In this document: positions 7,332 through 17,050 of the stretch, piece after piece
How the letters are laid out: each line of letters begins with the position of its first letter
Position numbering within the stretch: position 1 is the stretch's first letter
Source: an uncultured Clostridia bacterium
GTDB taxonomy: Bacteria; Bacillota; Clostridia; Oscillospirales; Acutalibacteraceae
DNA length: 64,000 nt
NCBI GenBank assembly: GCA_947627055.1
Contig: CANQUS010000006.1
Span: forward strand, 20,338 to 84,337
Reading direction: 5' to 3'
Made by a program: the position numbers and the translations under genes
Notes under the pieces: generated by a model
Database searches by the model: none
Seen by the model: the letters and a program-made list of their open reading frames with translations, nothing else
What the model was told of the DNA's origin: nothing

Positions 7332-8891
7332 GTGAACAGAAGAAAAAGCATTAAAGAAAGTAAAAATATCGCCGCGGTCATTACAATAGGCTCTGAATTG
7401 GTAAAAATGCTTATCGCGAATCTTTCGGGCGGCGAAATAAAAATTATTGATATTCTCACATATCCTCTTAATCTCGGTCACGAGGTTTTTTCATATAAGA
7501 AGATAAGCTTTGAAAGTCTCAAGGAACTTTCAAAGGCTCTTTCCGGCTTTACACGGGTCATGGAGGAGTATGGTATAACTCAGTACAGGGCTGTTGCGAC
7601 ATCTGTCTTTAGAGAAGCGTCGAATAGAGAGTTTGTTATTGACCAGCTAAGGATACGTAACGATCTGAATATAGAGGTTCTCGGCCTTGACAAGGCAAAA
7701 AGCCTTATTTTTAGTGAGATAGTAAGAAGTGCAGGAAACGCCGAAGAGGATTTGTCAAATACATTGATCTCATATCTCGGAACAGGAAGTATCTCGCTGT
7801 CTGTGTATAAAAAAGGAATTATGGAATATACCCGTAATTTCTCAACAGGCTCTATGAAGCTGACGGAGATAATTGGTGTCGGTGATGTAAACCTTGATGA
7901 ATATTACACGGCTCTCGATGAGTATATTGACTCGGTTCTTGATAAGGTCGTTTACGAAAATGTCAACAAGAGTATAAGCAATCTGATATTGGCGGGAACT
8001 ATGGTAAAGACTATCGCAAAGCAATGCGGTGTCGAATCTACCGACGGAAGCTGCTACCGAATCAAGCTTGAGGATATGGAGCGTTTCCATAACGAAATAA
8101 GAAAAATGCCTCTTAACGCTCTTTGTGACCGCTTTAAGGTTTCCAATATTGACGCAGAGCTTCTTTATACTGCTTCCGCTCTCTATATTCATCTTTTAAA
8201 GTTGACCAAGGCTAATGCGATAACCGCTGTCTGCACACAGCTTTCGGATGCTCTTATAGCCCAGCTTCTGCTTAGATCGGCACGGAACAGCTATGATAAG
8301 CACGTCGCGAGAAATGCCGCATCGTGCGCACGTTCGCTTGCTAAGCATTACGGCTGTGCAAGTGTACATTATGAGGCTGTATGCAGATATGCTCTGTTGA
8401 TTTTTGACAAGCTTAAAAAGCTTCACGGTCTTAATGCCGGACGCAGACTTTTGTTGGAGATTGCGTGCATTCTCCATGAGAGCGGTTCTTTTATAAATAC
8501 TCACAACAAGCTGCTCGGAACATATGATATTATAAAAAATACCGAGTTTTACGGGCTGTCGGCAGAGGAGTCGCAGCTTATCGCCGCAACGGCGAGCTGG
8601 GAGGACGTCAATATCAGTTCAGAGATAAGTCAAAATCTCTCACACAAAAACAGGCTTGTCGTTATAAAGCTCAGCGCAATATTAAGCGTCGCAAACGCCC
8701 TTGATAAATCACAGAACGGAAAGTTTAAAAGCATGACACTCAAGCTAAAGGAGGATGAGCTTATAATATATGCGGAAACAGATAAAAACGCATATCTTGA
8801 AAAATGGGCATTTGAGGAGTGCAAGACTCTCTTCGAGGATGTTTTCGGGATAAAGCTCAGACTCGTTGTGAGGTCGCCGTACTTTAAATAG
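7332..8891 (+). CDS. Ppx/GppA-family phosphatase (exopolyphosphatase-like)
   Basis: ASKHA-fold enzyme expected to hydrolyse polyphosphate or pppGpp, 519 residues. The N-terminus shows the family layout: AAVITIGSELVKMLI (phosphate-1 loop region), AVATSVFREASN near residue 95, and the glycine loop YLGTGSISLSVY near residue 148. The C-terminal third (about 310-500) looks like the helical HD-type region of long Ppx/GppA proteins, with YEAVCRYALLIFDKLKKLHG and CILHESG. The first loop reads TIGSELV where active enzymes usually have DxGSNS, so catalytic competence is uncertain. The GTG at 7332 follows GGGAGGAG. The next gene is polyphosphate kinase 14 bp downstream, so synthesis and breakdown of polyphosphate are coupled in one operon. 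Confidence 0.82.
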   Translation: MNRRKSIKESKNIAAVITIGSELVKMLIANLSGGEIKIIDILTYPLNLGHEVFSYKKISFESLKELSKALSGFTRVMEEYGITQYRAVATSVFREASNREFVIDQLRIRNDLNIEVLGLDKAKSLIFSEIVRSAGNAEEDLSNTLISYLGTGSISLSVYKKGIMEYTRNFSTGSMKLTEIIGVGDVNLDEYYTALDEYIDSVLDKVVYENVNKSISNLILAGTMVKTIAKQCGVESTDGSCYRIKLEDMERFHNEIRKMPLNALCDRFKVSNIDAELLYTASALYIHLLKLTKANAITAVCTQLSDALIAQLLLRSARNSYDKHVARNAASCARSLAKHYGCASVHYEAVCRYALLIFDKLKKLHGLNAGRRLLLEIACILHESGSFINTHNKLLGTYDIIKNTEFYGLSAEESQLIAATASWEDVNISSEISQNLSHKNRLVVIKLSAILSVANALDKSQNGKFKSMTLKLKEDELIIYAETDKNAYLEKWAFEECKTLFEDVFGIKLRLVVRSPYFK

Positions 8892-8905
8892 AGAGGATGA
8901 TAGCT

Positions 8906-11050
8906 TTGTCTGATAAATCAAAAAAACAAAAGGATACTGCCAAGGATAAGAAATATTTGTTTAACAACAGGGAATTGAGCTGGATGGACTTTAACTGTCG
9001 TGTCCTTGAGGAGGCACACGAAAAGGAAAATCCTATACTTGAGCGTGTCAGGTTTCTTGCTATCACAGCATCTAACCTTGATGAATTTTTCATGGTAAGG
9101 GTAGCGGGTCTTTTGGATCAGATACATTCCGGCTATAACAAAAAAGATCCCGCAGGACTTACTCCGTCAGAACAGCTCGAAAAGCTGCTTGAGAAAACTC
9201 ATTCCTTTATGGATAAGCAATATTCATGTCTTTCGCGCTCGATAATTCCCGCGCTTAAAAAGTATAATCTCTTTTTCTTAAAATATGATGATCTGAACGA
9301 CGAGCTAAAAAAGAAGTGTGACACGTATTTTGATAAGGTGCTTTTCCCTGTGTTGACCCCGCTTGCTGTCGATACGAGCCGCCCTTTTCCGCTCCTTGCG
9401 AACAAGAGTCTTAACATCGCCGTAAGACTTAAAATGGACGATGCGGATGCCTTTGCAGTGGTTCAGGTGCCGTCTATCATTCCGCGATTCTTTGAAGTTT
9501 CAAACGAAAACGGGCGTTCGTTTATCCTGCTGGAGGAGATCATCAAGAATAATCTTAATAAGCTTTTTGAGCTTTACAATATTGAAGCGTATGCCGATTT
9601 TAGGCTTACGAGGGATTCTGACCTCGACATTGACGAGGAGGCTGAGGATCTCATGGCTGCTATCGAAAAGTCCATTAAAAAGCGTAAGAGGGGAGAGCCT
9701 GTTCGCGTGGAGCTTTCACAAAAGTGCGACAACGCTCTGCGCAGATTTCTCATCGAAATGCTCAAGGTAAACGAAAATGAGATATATGAAATCCCGGGTC
9801 CTCTCGACCTTACCTTCCTTTCAAAATTCGGCGCCCTTGACGGCTGCGATGACCTGAGGTTTGAGCCGATAAATCCCGTTACGCCTCCCGCTGATTTTTA
9901 CGGCTATGACGATGTTTTCGAGGCTATTCGAGAAAAGGACAGGATGGTTCATCACCCTTACGAGAGTTTCGATTCCGTTATAAAGTTCGTTCAGGCTGCT
10001 GCCGAGGACGAGGATGTTCTCGCGATTAAGCAAACTCTCTATCGTGTCAGCGGAAGATCCCCGATAGTTGAGGCTCTTATTCGTGCCGCAGAAAACGGTA
10101 AGCAGGTCACTGTCCTCGTTGAACTGAAGGCACGATTTGACGAGGAAAACAACATAGTATGGGCGAAAAAGCTCGAAAAGGCAGGCTGTCATGTCATCTA
10201 TGGCTTGCAGGGGTTGAAAACTCACTGCAAAATATTGCTTGTCGTGCGCCGCGAGGAGGACGGAATCCGCCGTTATCTTCACCTCGGAACAGGTAACTAT
10301 AATGATATAACGGCACGTTTCTATACGGACATAGGTATGTTTACCAGTAGAGAGTCGTTCGGACGTGACGCATCATCTCTCTTTAATGTAATTACAGGCT
10401 ACTCAGCTCCGCCCGAGTACCTTAAAATGAAGGTCGCCCCGCATGGTCTGAGGAATTTTTTTAGGACGATGGTTCAGCGTGAGATCGACAACGCGAAAAA
10501 CAACCTTGCATCCGGTATCACGATAAAGGTCAATTCGATGGTAGATCCGGAGCTTATCTCACTTCTTTACGACGCGTCGGGGGCAGGAGTTAAGGTGACC
10601 CTCATAGTTCGAGGGATTTGCTGTCTTGTTCCCGCTGTCAAGGGCATGAGCGATAATATAACTGTCATCAGCATAGTGGGACAGCTCCTCGAGCACAGCA
10701 GAATCTTTAAATTTGAAAACGGCGGAGAGCCGGTCGTATATATAGGCTCGGCTGACTGGATGCAGAGAAACCTCGATAAGCGTGTCGAGTTAGTATTCCC
10801 TGTTGAGGATGAGGATTTAAAAAAACGTGTTTTTGAAATGCTTGACATCATGATAAACGATACGATAAACGCAAGGATTCAGCACAGCGATATGACATAT
10901 GTCGCTGTTGATAAGCGAGGAAAGCAGACGCTGAACTCTCAGCTTGAATTTTATCGTTTGGCAAAGGAAGCACTGAAATTGATCAAGAGCGATAAGGAGC
11001 AAAAGCTCTTTGTTCCGCTTGAGGGGATCAGTGATCATCCGAATGACTGA
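8906..11050 (+). CDS. ppk1: Polyphosphate kinase 1
   Basis: Reversibly moves the terminal phosphate of ATP onto polyphosphate chains. All PPK1 domains are visible: N-terminal FNNRELSWMDFN, a head domain starting SNLDEFFMVRVAG, and two phospholipase-D-like C-terminal domains. The first C-terminal domain contains GLKTHCKI, the HxK motif with the histidine that is phosphorylated, and HLGTGNYN follows. The length of about 714 residues is standard. An ATG at 8897 is in frame, but the Shine-Dalgarno GAGAGG (8891-8896) touches it directly. TTG at 8906 sits nine bases downstream of that site and is the better start. A terminator follows the gene. Confidence 0.95.
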   Translation: MSDKSKKQKDTAKDKKYLFNNRELSWMDFNCRVLEEAHEKENPILERVRFLAITASNLDEFFMVRVAGLLDQIHSGYNKKDPAGLTPSEQLEKLLEKTHSFMDKQYSCLSRSIIPALKKYNLFFLKYDDLNDELKKKCDTYFDKVLFPVLTPLAVDTSRPFPLLANKSLNIAVRLKMDDADAFAVVQVPSIIPRFFEVSNENGRSFILLEEIIKNNLNKLFELYNIEAYADFRLTRDSDLDIDEEAEDLMAAIEKSIKKRKRGEPVRVELSQKCDNALRRFLIEMLKVNENEIYEIPGPLDLTFLSKFGALDGCDDLRFEPINPVTPPADFYGYDDVFEAIREKDRMVHHPYESFDSVIKFVQAAAEDEDVLAIKQTLYRVSGRSPIVEALIRAAENGKQVTVLVELKARFDEENNIVWAKKLEKAGCHVIYGLQGLKTHCKILLVVRREEDGIRRYLHLGTGNYNDITARFYTDIGMFTSRESFGRDASSLFNVITGYSAPPEYLKMKVAPHGLRNFFRTMVQREIDNAKNNLASGITIKVNSMVDPELISLLYDASGAGVKVTLIVRGICCLVPAVKGMSDNITVISIVGQLLEHSRIFKFENGGEPVVYIGSADWMQRNLDKRVELVFPVEDEDLKKRVFEMLDIMINDTINARIQHSDMTYVAVDKRGKQTLNSQLEFYRLAKEALKLIKSDKEQKLFVPLEGISDHPND

Positions 11051-11055
11051 GACCG

Positions 11056-11102
11056 TAAAGCCCCGCCGATGGTATGGATATATCGGAGGGGCTTTAGCTT
11101 TT
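11056..11102 (+). terminator. Terminator after ppk1
   Basis: TAAAGCCCC and GGGGCTTTA form a long stem, extended by CCGAT/ATCGG, followed by GCTTTT. It closes the polyphosphate operon. Confidence 0.8.
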
Positions 11103-11164
11103 ATTCAAAAAATGCTGTGCTTTAACATAAAACATTTGTAATACAAAAACTTTATATTTCACAC

Positions 11165-11193
11165 TTGATGAAAACGACATATTATGTTAAAAT
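11165..11193 (+). promoter_or_regulatory. Possible promoter of miaB
   Basis: TTGATG at 11165-11170 and TAAAAT at 11188-11193 have a 17-bp spacer in AT-rich DNA, about 55 bp before the miaB start. Confidence 0.4.
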
Positions 11194-11247
11194 AATACAG
11201 TATATCTTTTATTTTAGATAATTTGTTTAAAGAACGGAGAGTTCGTT

Positions 11248-12666
11248 TTGCAGGATAATCAGATTCTTGAAAATATCAGGGACAACGAGCTTGCGCGAAA
11301 TCATGAATATTCGCAGCTTCTGTGTGATATTCTCAGATCGCGTGCCAGGGGAAAGTCCCCGATGGCTCTCGTCAGAACGTATGGCTGTCAGCAGAATGTC
11401 GCGGACAGCGAAAGGCTGAAGGGAATGCTCGCAGAAATGGGTTGTGAATTTACAGATGATGAAAACGATGCGGATATAATCATATTCAACACCTGCGCTG
11501 TGCGAGAACACGCAGAGGACAGGGTCTTCGGCAATGTCGGCGCGCTTAAAAGCATAAAACGCCGCCATCCGTCGCTTATCATCGCCCTTTGCGGCTGTAT
11601 GATGGAGCAGGAGCATATTGCTCAGAGAATATATAAGAGCTTTTCGTTTGTATCACTCGTGTTCGGTACGCATGAGATACACCGATTTCCAAAACTGCTC
11701 TATGATACGGTGACAACGGGCAGGCGCATCGTCGCTCGCGGCGAGGACGACGGGAAAATACATGAGGGCTTGCCGATAGTGCGTGATGGAACGTTTAAGG
11801 GCTGGCTTCCTATTATGTATGGCTGTAATAACTTCTGTACATACTGTATCGTTCCATATGTCAGAGGGCGTGAGAGAAGCCGTGACCCCAATATGATCAT
11901 GAGTGAAGCGCGCGGGATGATCTCTGCGGGTTATAAGGATATAACGCTTCTCGGACAGAATGTCAACTCTTACGGCAAGACACTTGAGAGGGAAAAGACT
12001 TTTGCCTCTCTCTTGACTGATATTGCCGAGATAGACGGCGATTTCAGACTTCGCTTTATGACGTCACACCCAAAGGACTTGTCCAACGAGCTTATCGACG
12101 TTATAGCTTCGAGCGATAAAATATGCAATCATATCCATCTGCCGTTACAGTCAGGAAGTGACAGGATTTTAAAGCTGATGAACCGCCATTATGACAGAAA
12201 GCGCTATATGGAAATAGTGGAGTACGCAAAGAAGAAAATCCCAAATATATCACTCACCAGCGATATAATAGTCGGCTTCCCCGGAGAGACCTACGAGGAT
12301 TTTCAGGAGACATTAAACCTTATCCGTGAGGTGGGCTTTACCTCGCTTTTCACGTTTATATTTTCTCCGCGAGTGGGTACTCCCGCCGCTGAGATGGATG
12401 ACCCTGTTCCTTATGAGGAAAAATCAAAGTGGTTTTCCGAGCTTTTAAAGGTTCAGGAGGAAATAGCGGCAAAACGCTGTGAGTCCATGGTGGGCGAAAG
12501 GTATAGAGTTCTCGTTGAAAGCGCAAAGCCGGATGGAGAGCTGACATCACGAACAGAGGAAAATATAATAGTGGAATTTAAAGGTTCGCCTCGGCTTATA
12601 GGAACGTTCCAAAACGTCGAAATAACAAGAGCGCGAAACTGGATATTAAAGGGGAAATTGGCATAA
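11248..12666 (+). CDS. miaB: tRNA-2-methylthio-N6-dimethylallyladenosine synthase MiaB
   Basis: Radical-SAM enzyme that adds the methylthio group to i6A37 of tRNAs reading UNN codons. The N-terminal UPF0004 domain supplies three cluster cysteines (TYGCQQN, NTCAVRE, CGCMMEQ). The radical-SAM CxxxCxxC is CNNFCTYC near residue 195. The C-terminus carries a TRAM domain. The length of 472 residues is normal. The start is TTG at 11248 after ACGGAGA. The next gene encodes a YlbF/RicA-family protein, an arrangement known from Bacillus. miaA, which makes the MiaB substrate, lies 6.4 kb downstream, so the whole ms2i6A37 pathway is in this window. Confidence 0.94.
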   Translation: MQDNQILENIRDNELARNHEYSQLLCDILRSRARGKSPMALVRTYGCQQNVADSERLKGMLAEMGCEFTDDENDADIIIFNTCAVREHAEDRVFGNVGALKSIKRRHPSLIIALCGCMMEQEHIAQRIYKSFSFVSLVFGTHEIHRFPKLLYDTVTTGRRIVARGEDDGKIHEGLPIVRDGTFKGWLPIMYGCNNFCTYCIVPYVRGRERSRDPNMIMSEARGMISAGYKDITLLGQNVNSYGKTLEREKTFASLLTDIAEIDGDFRLRFMTSHPKDLSNELIDVIASSDKICNHIHLPLQSGSDRILKLMNRHYDRKRYMEIVEYAKKKIPNISLTSDIIVGFPGETYEDFQETLNLIREVGFTSLFTFIFSPRVGTPAAEMDDPVPYEEKSKWFSELLKVQEEIAAKRCESMVGERYRVLVESAKPDGELTSRTEENIIVEFKGSPRLIGTFQNVEITRARNWILKGKLA

Positions 12667-12721
12667 GCTAAGTCTTATACAGATTTGAATATTTTGAATA
12701 TTGTTAAAGGAGATTTTTAAA

Positions 12722-13132
12722 ATGGCGGATGTAATAGAATTGGCAAGGGAAATAGGCAGACAGCTTCAGGCTGAGGAAAGCTACTTAAAGCTTCAGATAG
12801 CAAGACAGCAGAGCGACGAGGACGAGGCTCTTCAAAACGCGATCGGAGAATTTAACCTGAAGCGCATGGCAATCAGCAACGAAGCTTCAAAGCCCGACAG
12901 AAGCGACGAAAAAATGCAGGAGCTTAACGCTGAGCTTCGCAAAGCCTATGCACAGGTCATGTCTAACGAAAACTGGATAGCGTATAACGAGGCAAAGGGC
13001 GTGTTCGAGGCGATAGTGAACCGTGTAACGGCGATAATAACTCAATCAGCGCAGGGTGAGGATCCCGACACAACAGACTATGTACCGAGCAGCTGCTCAG
13101 GGAGCTGTGAAACATGCGGCGGCTGCGGCTGA
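12722..13132 (+). CDS. YlbF/YmcA (RicA/RicF) family protein with cysteine-rich tail
   Basis: Small helical protein of 136 residues from the family that forms the Bacillus RicA-RicF-RicT complex, which carries Fe-S clusters and promotes mRNA processing by RNase Y. The body (residues 1-115) is coiled and charged (ELAREIGRQLQAEE, RDEKMQELNAEL-like pattern). The last residues hold CSGSCETCGGCG, a tight cysteine cluster suited to Fe-S or metal binding. The start is the ATG at 12722, behind AAAGGAG at 12706-12712; an upstream in-frame codon at 12701 lies before that site. Its place right after miaB mirrors ymcA beside miaB in Bacillus. A short GC stem (13161-13179) follows the gene. Confidence 0.8.
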   Translation: MADVIELAREIGRQLQAEESYLKLQIARQQSDEDEALQNAIGEFNLKRMAISNEASKPDRSDEKMQELNAELRKAYAQVMSNENWIAYNEAKGVFEAIVNRVTAIITQSAQGEDPDTTDYVPSSCSGSCETCGGCG

Positions 13133-13294
13133 CAGTAACGATAATCAGTAATTATAGCTTATGCAGGATGTCCCTGCATCTTTGGCGGCGGGCTTCATTT
13201 GAGTATTTAGCGGAGAATAGAGTCCCCTGCTGATTACCCACGCAGTTTGCCGCGTTGAATGACATGACAAACCCTTATTGAAACGGAGAGGGCG

Positions 13295-15907
13295 GTGACA
13301 GATTTGGCTGAATTTTCTCCCATGATGAAGCAATATTTCGATATTAAGGAACAGAATAAGGACGCTATACTGTTTTATCGGGTCGGAGATTTCTACGAGA
13401 TGTTTTTTGACGACGCACTTACGGCTTCAAAGGAGTTGGAGCTTACATTGACGGGCAAGGACTGCGGCATTGAGAAACGCGCGCCGATGTGCGGCGTTCC
13501 ATATCATAGCTGCGAATCATATATCGCAAGGCTTGTGCAGAAGGGCTATAAGGTCGCTATATGCGAGCAGACGGAAGACCCCGCTAAGGCTAAAGGACTT
13601 GTAAAGCGTGACATTATCCGCGTAGTTACGCCGGGAACGGTCATAGAACCGTCTATGCTCGATGAGACTCAAAACAGCTTTATAGGATGTATCTATTCCG
13701 AGAAAGGAAGCGGAGGACTTGCATTTTGCGACATTTCGACAGGTGAATTTTTTGCTTCGGCAGTTAGCGGAAAGGAGCTTATTCGCTCTGTAAAGGACGA
13801 GCTTCTGAAGTTCTCGCCCAAGGAGATATTGCTAAGCTCAGGCGTACTCAGCTATAAGGAACTTGTGCCGTTTCTCAAGGAAAAGCTGGTGTGCTCCGTT
13901 GAGGTTCTTGACGATGAGGAATTTGAGGAGCAAACGGCTGATCATATTCTTTCCGAGCATTTTAAAGAAAATATTGAGGATATGCTCGGGCGTTCCTTTT
14001 CTAAAGAAAGCAAGCTTGCGTCAGCGGCTCTTTTCAGTTATCTTCTAAAGACTCAGATGACTGGGCTTGAAAGAATCACGAAGATCCTTCCCTATGCCGA
14101 AAATGAATATATGCAGCTTGACTTTTCCGCAAAGCGAAATCTTGAACTGACAGAAACGCTTCACGAGAAAAAACGCTTCGGCTCACTGCTATGGGTTCTT
14201 GACTGCTGTGAAACCTCGATGGGTAAGAGGCTTCTCAAGAGCTTTGTAGAAAAACCGCTCGTAAATGTCGGAAAAATCACCGCAAGGCAGAATGCCGTTG
14301 CCGAGCTTTACGAAAACGTTCGAATGAGGATGGATCTGCGTGACGCAGTTTCGGGTATACCCGATATTGAGAGGATAATGACCCGCATTGTTTACGGCTC
14401 TGCTAATGCGCGGGATTTGATTTCACTTCTGACTTCGCTTGAAAAGCTGCCGTCAATTAGTGACGCTGTACAAAGCTGCGAGAGCGGGCTTTTGCGCGAA
14501 CAGCTCTCTATGCTCAGCTTGCTTGAGAGCCTGAGAGACGTTATAGATAAGGCGATTGTTGAAAGTCCTCCGTTTACCGTAAGGGAGGGCGGAATAATCA
14601 AGGACGGCTATAACGAGGAGCTTGACAGGCTTCGATATGATATGAACAACAGCGCGGAGCTTCTCTCGGATATTGAGAGTCGGGAAAAAGAGCGCACCGG
14701 AATACCAAAGCTCAAGATCGGCTTTAACCGCGTTTTCGGATATTATATCGAGGTAACGAATATGTACAAGGATTCTGTTCCTGCGGACTATATCCGAAAG
14801 CAAACGCTCACAGGCTGCGAACGATACATAACTGAGGAACTTAAGGAGATAGAGCGCAGGATACTCGGATCAAGGGAGCGTTCGTTTGCTCTTGAATACG
14901 AACTTTTTGAGAAGATAAGGAAAAACGTGGCGTCATGTGTTGAACAGATACAGAATACGGCACGAGCCGTTGCAATGTTTGACGCACTTTCTGCACTTGC
15001 ACAGGTAGCCTTCGACAATAACTACTGCCGCCCCGATATTACGCACAACGGCAAAATAACTATAAAGGACGGAAGACATCCAGTAGTTGAAAAGCTATTG
15101 GACGGTGCGCCGTTCGTGCCGAACGACGTCATGCTGGATTCGGGAAACAACCGTGTGGCTATTATTACGGGACCTAATATGGCGGGTAAGTCAACATATA
15201 TGAGGAGTGTTGCTCTTATTGTGCTTATGGCGCAGATAGGCAGCTTTGTTCCTGCCAAATCCGCAGAAATCTCGATATGTGACAGTATTTTCACGAGGAT
15301 AGGCGCATCCGATGATATGACAACAGGGCAATCCACATTCATGCTCGAGATGAACGAGGTTGCATATATTTTGAAGAATGCAACTAAAAACAGCCTGCTT
15401 ATTCTTGACGAGATAGGCAGAGGAACCTCGACATTCGACGGCATGAGTATCGCACGAGCGGTTCTTGAGTTTGCGGCAGACAAGAAAAAGCTCGGTGCAA
15501 AAACCTTGTTTGCTACACACTACCATGAGCTGACAGTTCTTGAGGATGAGCTTGACGGTGTCCGCAATTACAATATCGCGGTTAAAAAGCGCGGGGACGA
15601 TATAACCTTTCTGCGCAGGATAGTCAAGGGAGCGGCTGATGACAGCTACGGCGTTGAGGTAGCAAAGCTCGCGGGCTTGCCCTCGAGTGTGATAGCTCGT
15701 GCAAAGGTCGTATTAAAGGAGCTCGAAAGCAAAAGAAAGGAAACTTCCCCGAAAGTCAAAATCAGTGAGGACGAGGAGATGCAGCTTTCTATAGCTCCGG
15801 AAAACGATGAAATGCGCGAAATGCTGCGAGGCGTCGATATAAATACACTGACGCCTATAGAGTCTATGAATCTTCTCGTAAAGCTTATTGCTATTGCAGA
15901 GAAATAA
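13295..15907 (+). CDS. mutS: DNA mismatch repair protein MutS
   Basis: Recognises mismatches and small loops and recruits MutL. The mismatch-recognition Phe-x-Glu sits in GDFYEMF near residue 30. Connector, lever and clamp domains follow, then the ATPase: Walker A GPNMAGKST near residue 628, Walker B LLILDEIGRGTS near residue 705, and ATHYHEL. At 870 residues it is a full MutS1. The GTG at 13295 follows GGAGAGGGC. An in-frame TTG at 13304 is an alternative. mutL lies downstream but an aldolase gene separates them, which is not the usual arrangement. Confidence 0.96.
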   Translation: MTDLAEFSPMMKQYFDIKEQNKDAILFYRVGDFYEMFFDDALTASKELELTLTGKDCGIEKRAPMCGVPYHSCESYIARLVQKGYKVAICEQTEDPAKAKGLVKRDIIRVVTPGTVIEPSMLDETQNSFIGCIYSEKGSGGLAFCDISTGEFFASAVSGKELIRSVKDELLKFSPKEILLSSGVLSYKELVPFLKEKLVCSVEVLDDEEFEEQTADHILSEHFKENIEDMLGRSFSKESKLASAALFSYLLKTQMTGLERITKILPYAENEYMQLDFSAKRNLELTETLHEKKRFGSLLWVLDCCETSMGKRLLKSFVEKPLVNVGKITARQNAVAELYENVRMRMDLRDAVSGIPDIERIMTRIVYGSANARDLISLLTSLEKLPSISDAVQSCESGLLREQLSMLSLLESLRDVIDKAIVESPPFTVREGGIIKDGYNEELDRLRYDMNNSAELLSDIESREKERTGIPKLKIGFNRVFGYYIEVTNMYKDSVPADYIRKQTLTGCERYITEELKEIERRILGSRERSFALEYELFEKIRKNVASCVEQIQNTARAVAMFDALSALAQVAFDNNYCRPDITHNGKITIKDGRHPVVEKLLDGAPFVPNDVMLDSGNNRVAIITGPNMAGKSTYMRSVALIVLMAQIGSFVPAKSAEISICDSIFTRIGASDDMTTGQSTFMLEMNEVAYILKNATKNSLLILDEIGRGTSTFDGMSIARAVLEFAADKKKLGAKTLFATHYHELTVLEDELDGVRNYNIAVKKRGDDITFLRRIVKGAADDSYGVEVAKLAGLPSSVIARAKVVLKELESKRKETSPKVKISEDEEMQLSIAPENDEMREMLRGVDINTLTPIESMNLLVKLIAIAEK

Positions 15908-16036
15908 ATTTGCTCGTTCGATTATTTTAATGTTACACAAAAGCAGATAATATTATATTGACCGTAATGATTTTGCGGAGAATAATATAAAATTTACGGA
16001 AGCGATAACTTCCCAAAATAACGGAGGATTTAAAAA

Positions 16037-17014
16037 ATGGGTAAAAAAGGCGAATTGGTATCATTCAGACCTGATATAAAGGTACTTGATGCAACTATCA
16101 GAGACGGAGGTCTTGTAAATAACTTCTATTTTGAGGACAGCTTTATCAGGTCACTGTATGAAACAAATCTTAAAGCCGGTGTTGATTATATGGAGTTCGG
16201 CTACCGTGCGTCAAAGACACTTTTTGATCCGGATAAGTTCGGAAAATGGAAGTTCTGTGACGAGAATAGCATCAGGGACATTGTCGGTGAAAATGATACG
16301 GATATGAAGATCTCCGTCATGGCAGACGTCGGCAGAACGGATTTTAAAACCGACATTATTGACAGGAAGGATTCCGTTGTAGATATGTACAGGATAGCTA
16401 CATATCTCAATACGATCCCGTCAGCTATTGAAATGATAGAATACTGCAACAAAAAGGGCTACGAAACGACTGTAAATATAATGGCTATCTCCAATGCAAA
16501 CGGCAGCGACCTTGATACTGCTCTCGATATTCTCGGCCGCTCATGTGTTGACTGTATCTATATCGTTGACAGCTACGGCTCGCTCTATCCGGAGCAGACA
16601 GCCGCTCTTGCGGAAAAATATCTTGAGATCGGCGATAAGTACGGAAAGCAGATAGGTATACACGCTCACAACAACCAGCAGCTCGCGTTTGCAAATACGA
16701 TAGAGGCTCTCTCGCTCGGAGTCAACTACCTTGACGCTACTGTAAGCGGCATGGGCAGAGGCGCGGGCAACTGCTACATGGAACTTCTCCTGGGATTTCT
16801 CAAAAATCCTAAGTATAATCTGACGCCGCTTCTCGAATTTATTGAAGATAATGTCCAAAAGCTCAGAGACAGCGGCGCGGTATGGGGCTACGATGTTCCT
16901 TATCTCCTCACGGGCAGACTTAACCAGCATCCGAGAGCGGCTATTGAATTTATCAAGGAGCATAAGACAGGCTACGCAAATATGTACCTTGAGCTTTTAG
17001 AGAATAATATTTGA
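16037..17014 (+). CDS. HMGL-like (DRE-TIM) aldolase of unknown substrate
   Basis: TIM-barrel lyase of the family that contains 4-hydroxy-2-oxovalerate aldolase and HMG-CoA lyase, 325 residues. The metal/substrate motif LDATIRDGG opens the barrel near residue 17, and the metal-binding histidines appear in IHAHNN near residue 212. GMGRGAGNCYMELLL resembles the conserved G-rich loop of the oxovalerate aldolases. There is no partner acetaldehyde dehydrogenase nearby, so a catabolic meta-cleavage role is not supported. Clostridial relatives are often annotated only as aldolase-domain proteins. The ATG follows ACGGAGG. The gene sits between mutS and mutL, with a 130-bp upstream gap that could hold its own promoter. 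Confidence 0.8.
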   Translation: MGKKGELVSFRPDIKVLDATIRDGGLVNNFYFEDSFIRSLYETNLKAGVDYMEFGYRASKTLFDPDKFGKWKFCDENSIRDIVGENDTDMKISVMADVGRTDFKTDIIDRKDSVVDMYRIATYLNTIPSAIEMIEYCNKKGYETTVNIMAISNANGSDLDTALDILGRSCVDCIYIVDSYGSLYPEQTAALAEKYLEIGDKYGKQIGIHAHNNQQLAFANTIEALSLGVNYLDATVSGMGRGAGNCYMELLLGFLKNPKYNLTPLLEFIEDNVQKLRDSGAVWGYDVPYLLTGRLNQHPRAAIEFIKEHKTGYANMYLELLENNI

Positions 17015-17050
17015 TCGTTTAATAAAAACAGGTAAAGGCAGGTGGATCGT

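Noticed and set aside
12661..12721. Start of the YlbF-family gene at 12701
   Set aside because: The AAAGGAG ribosome site at 12706-12712 lies after that codon, so the ATG at 12722 is the start.
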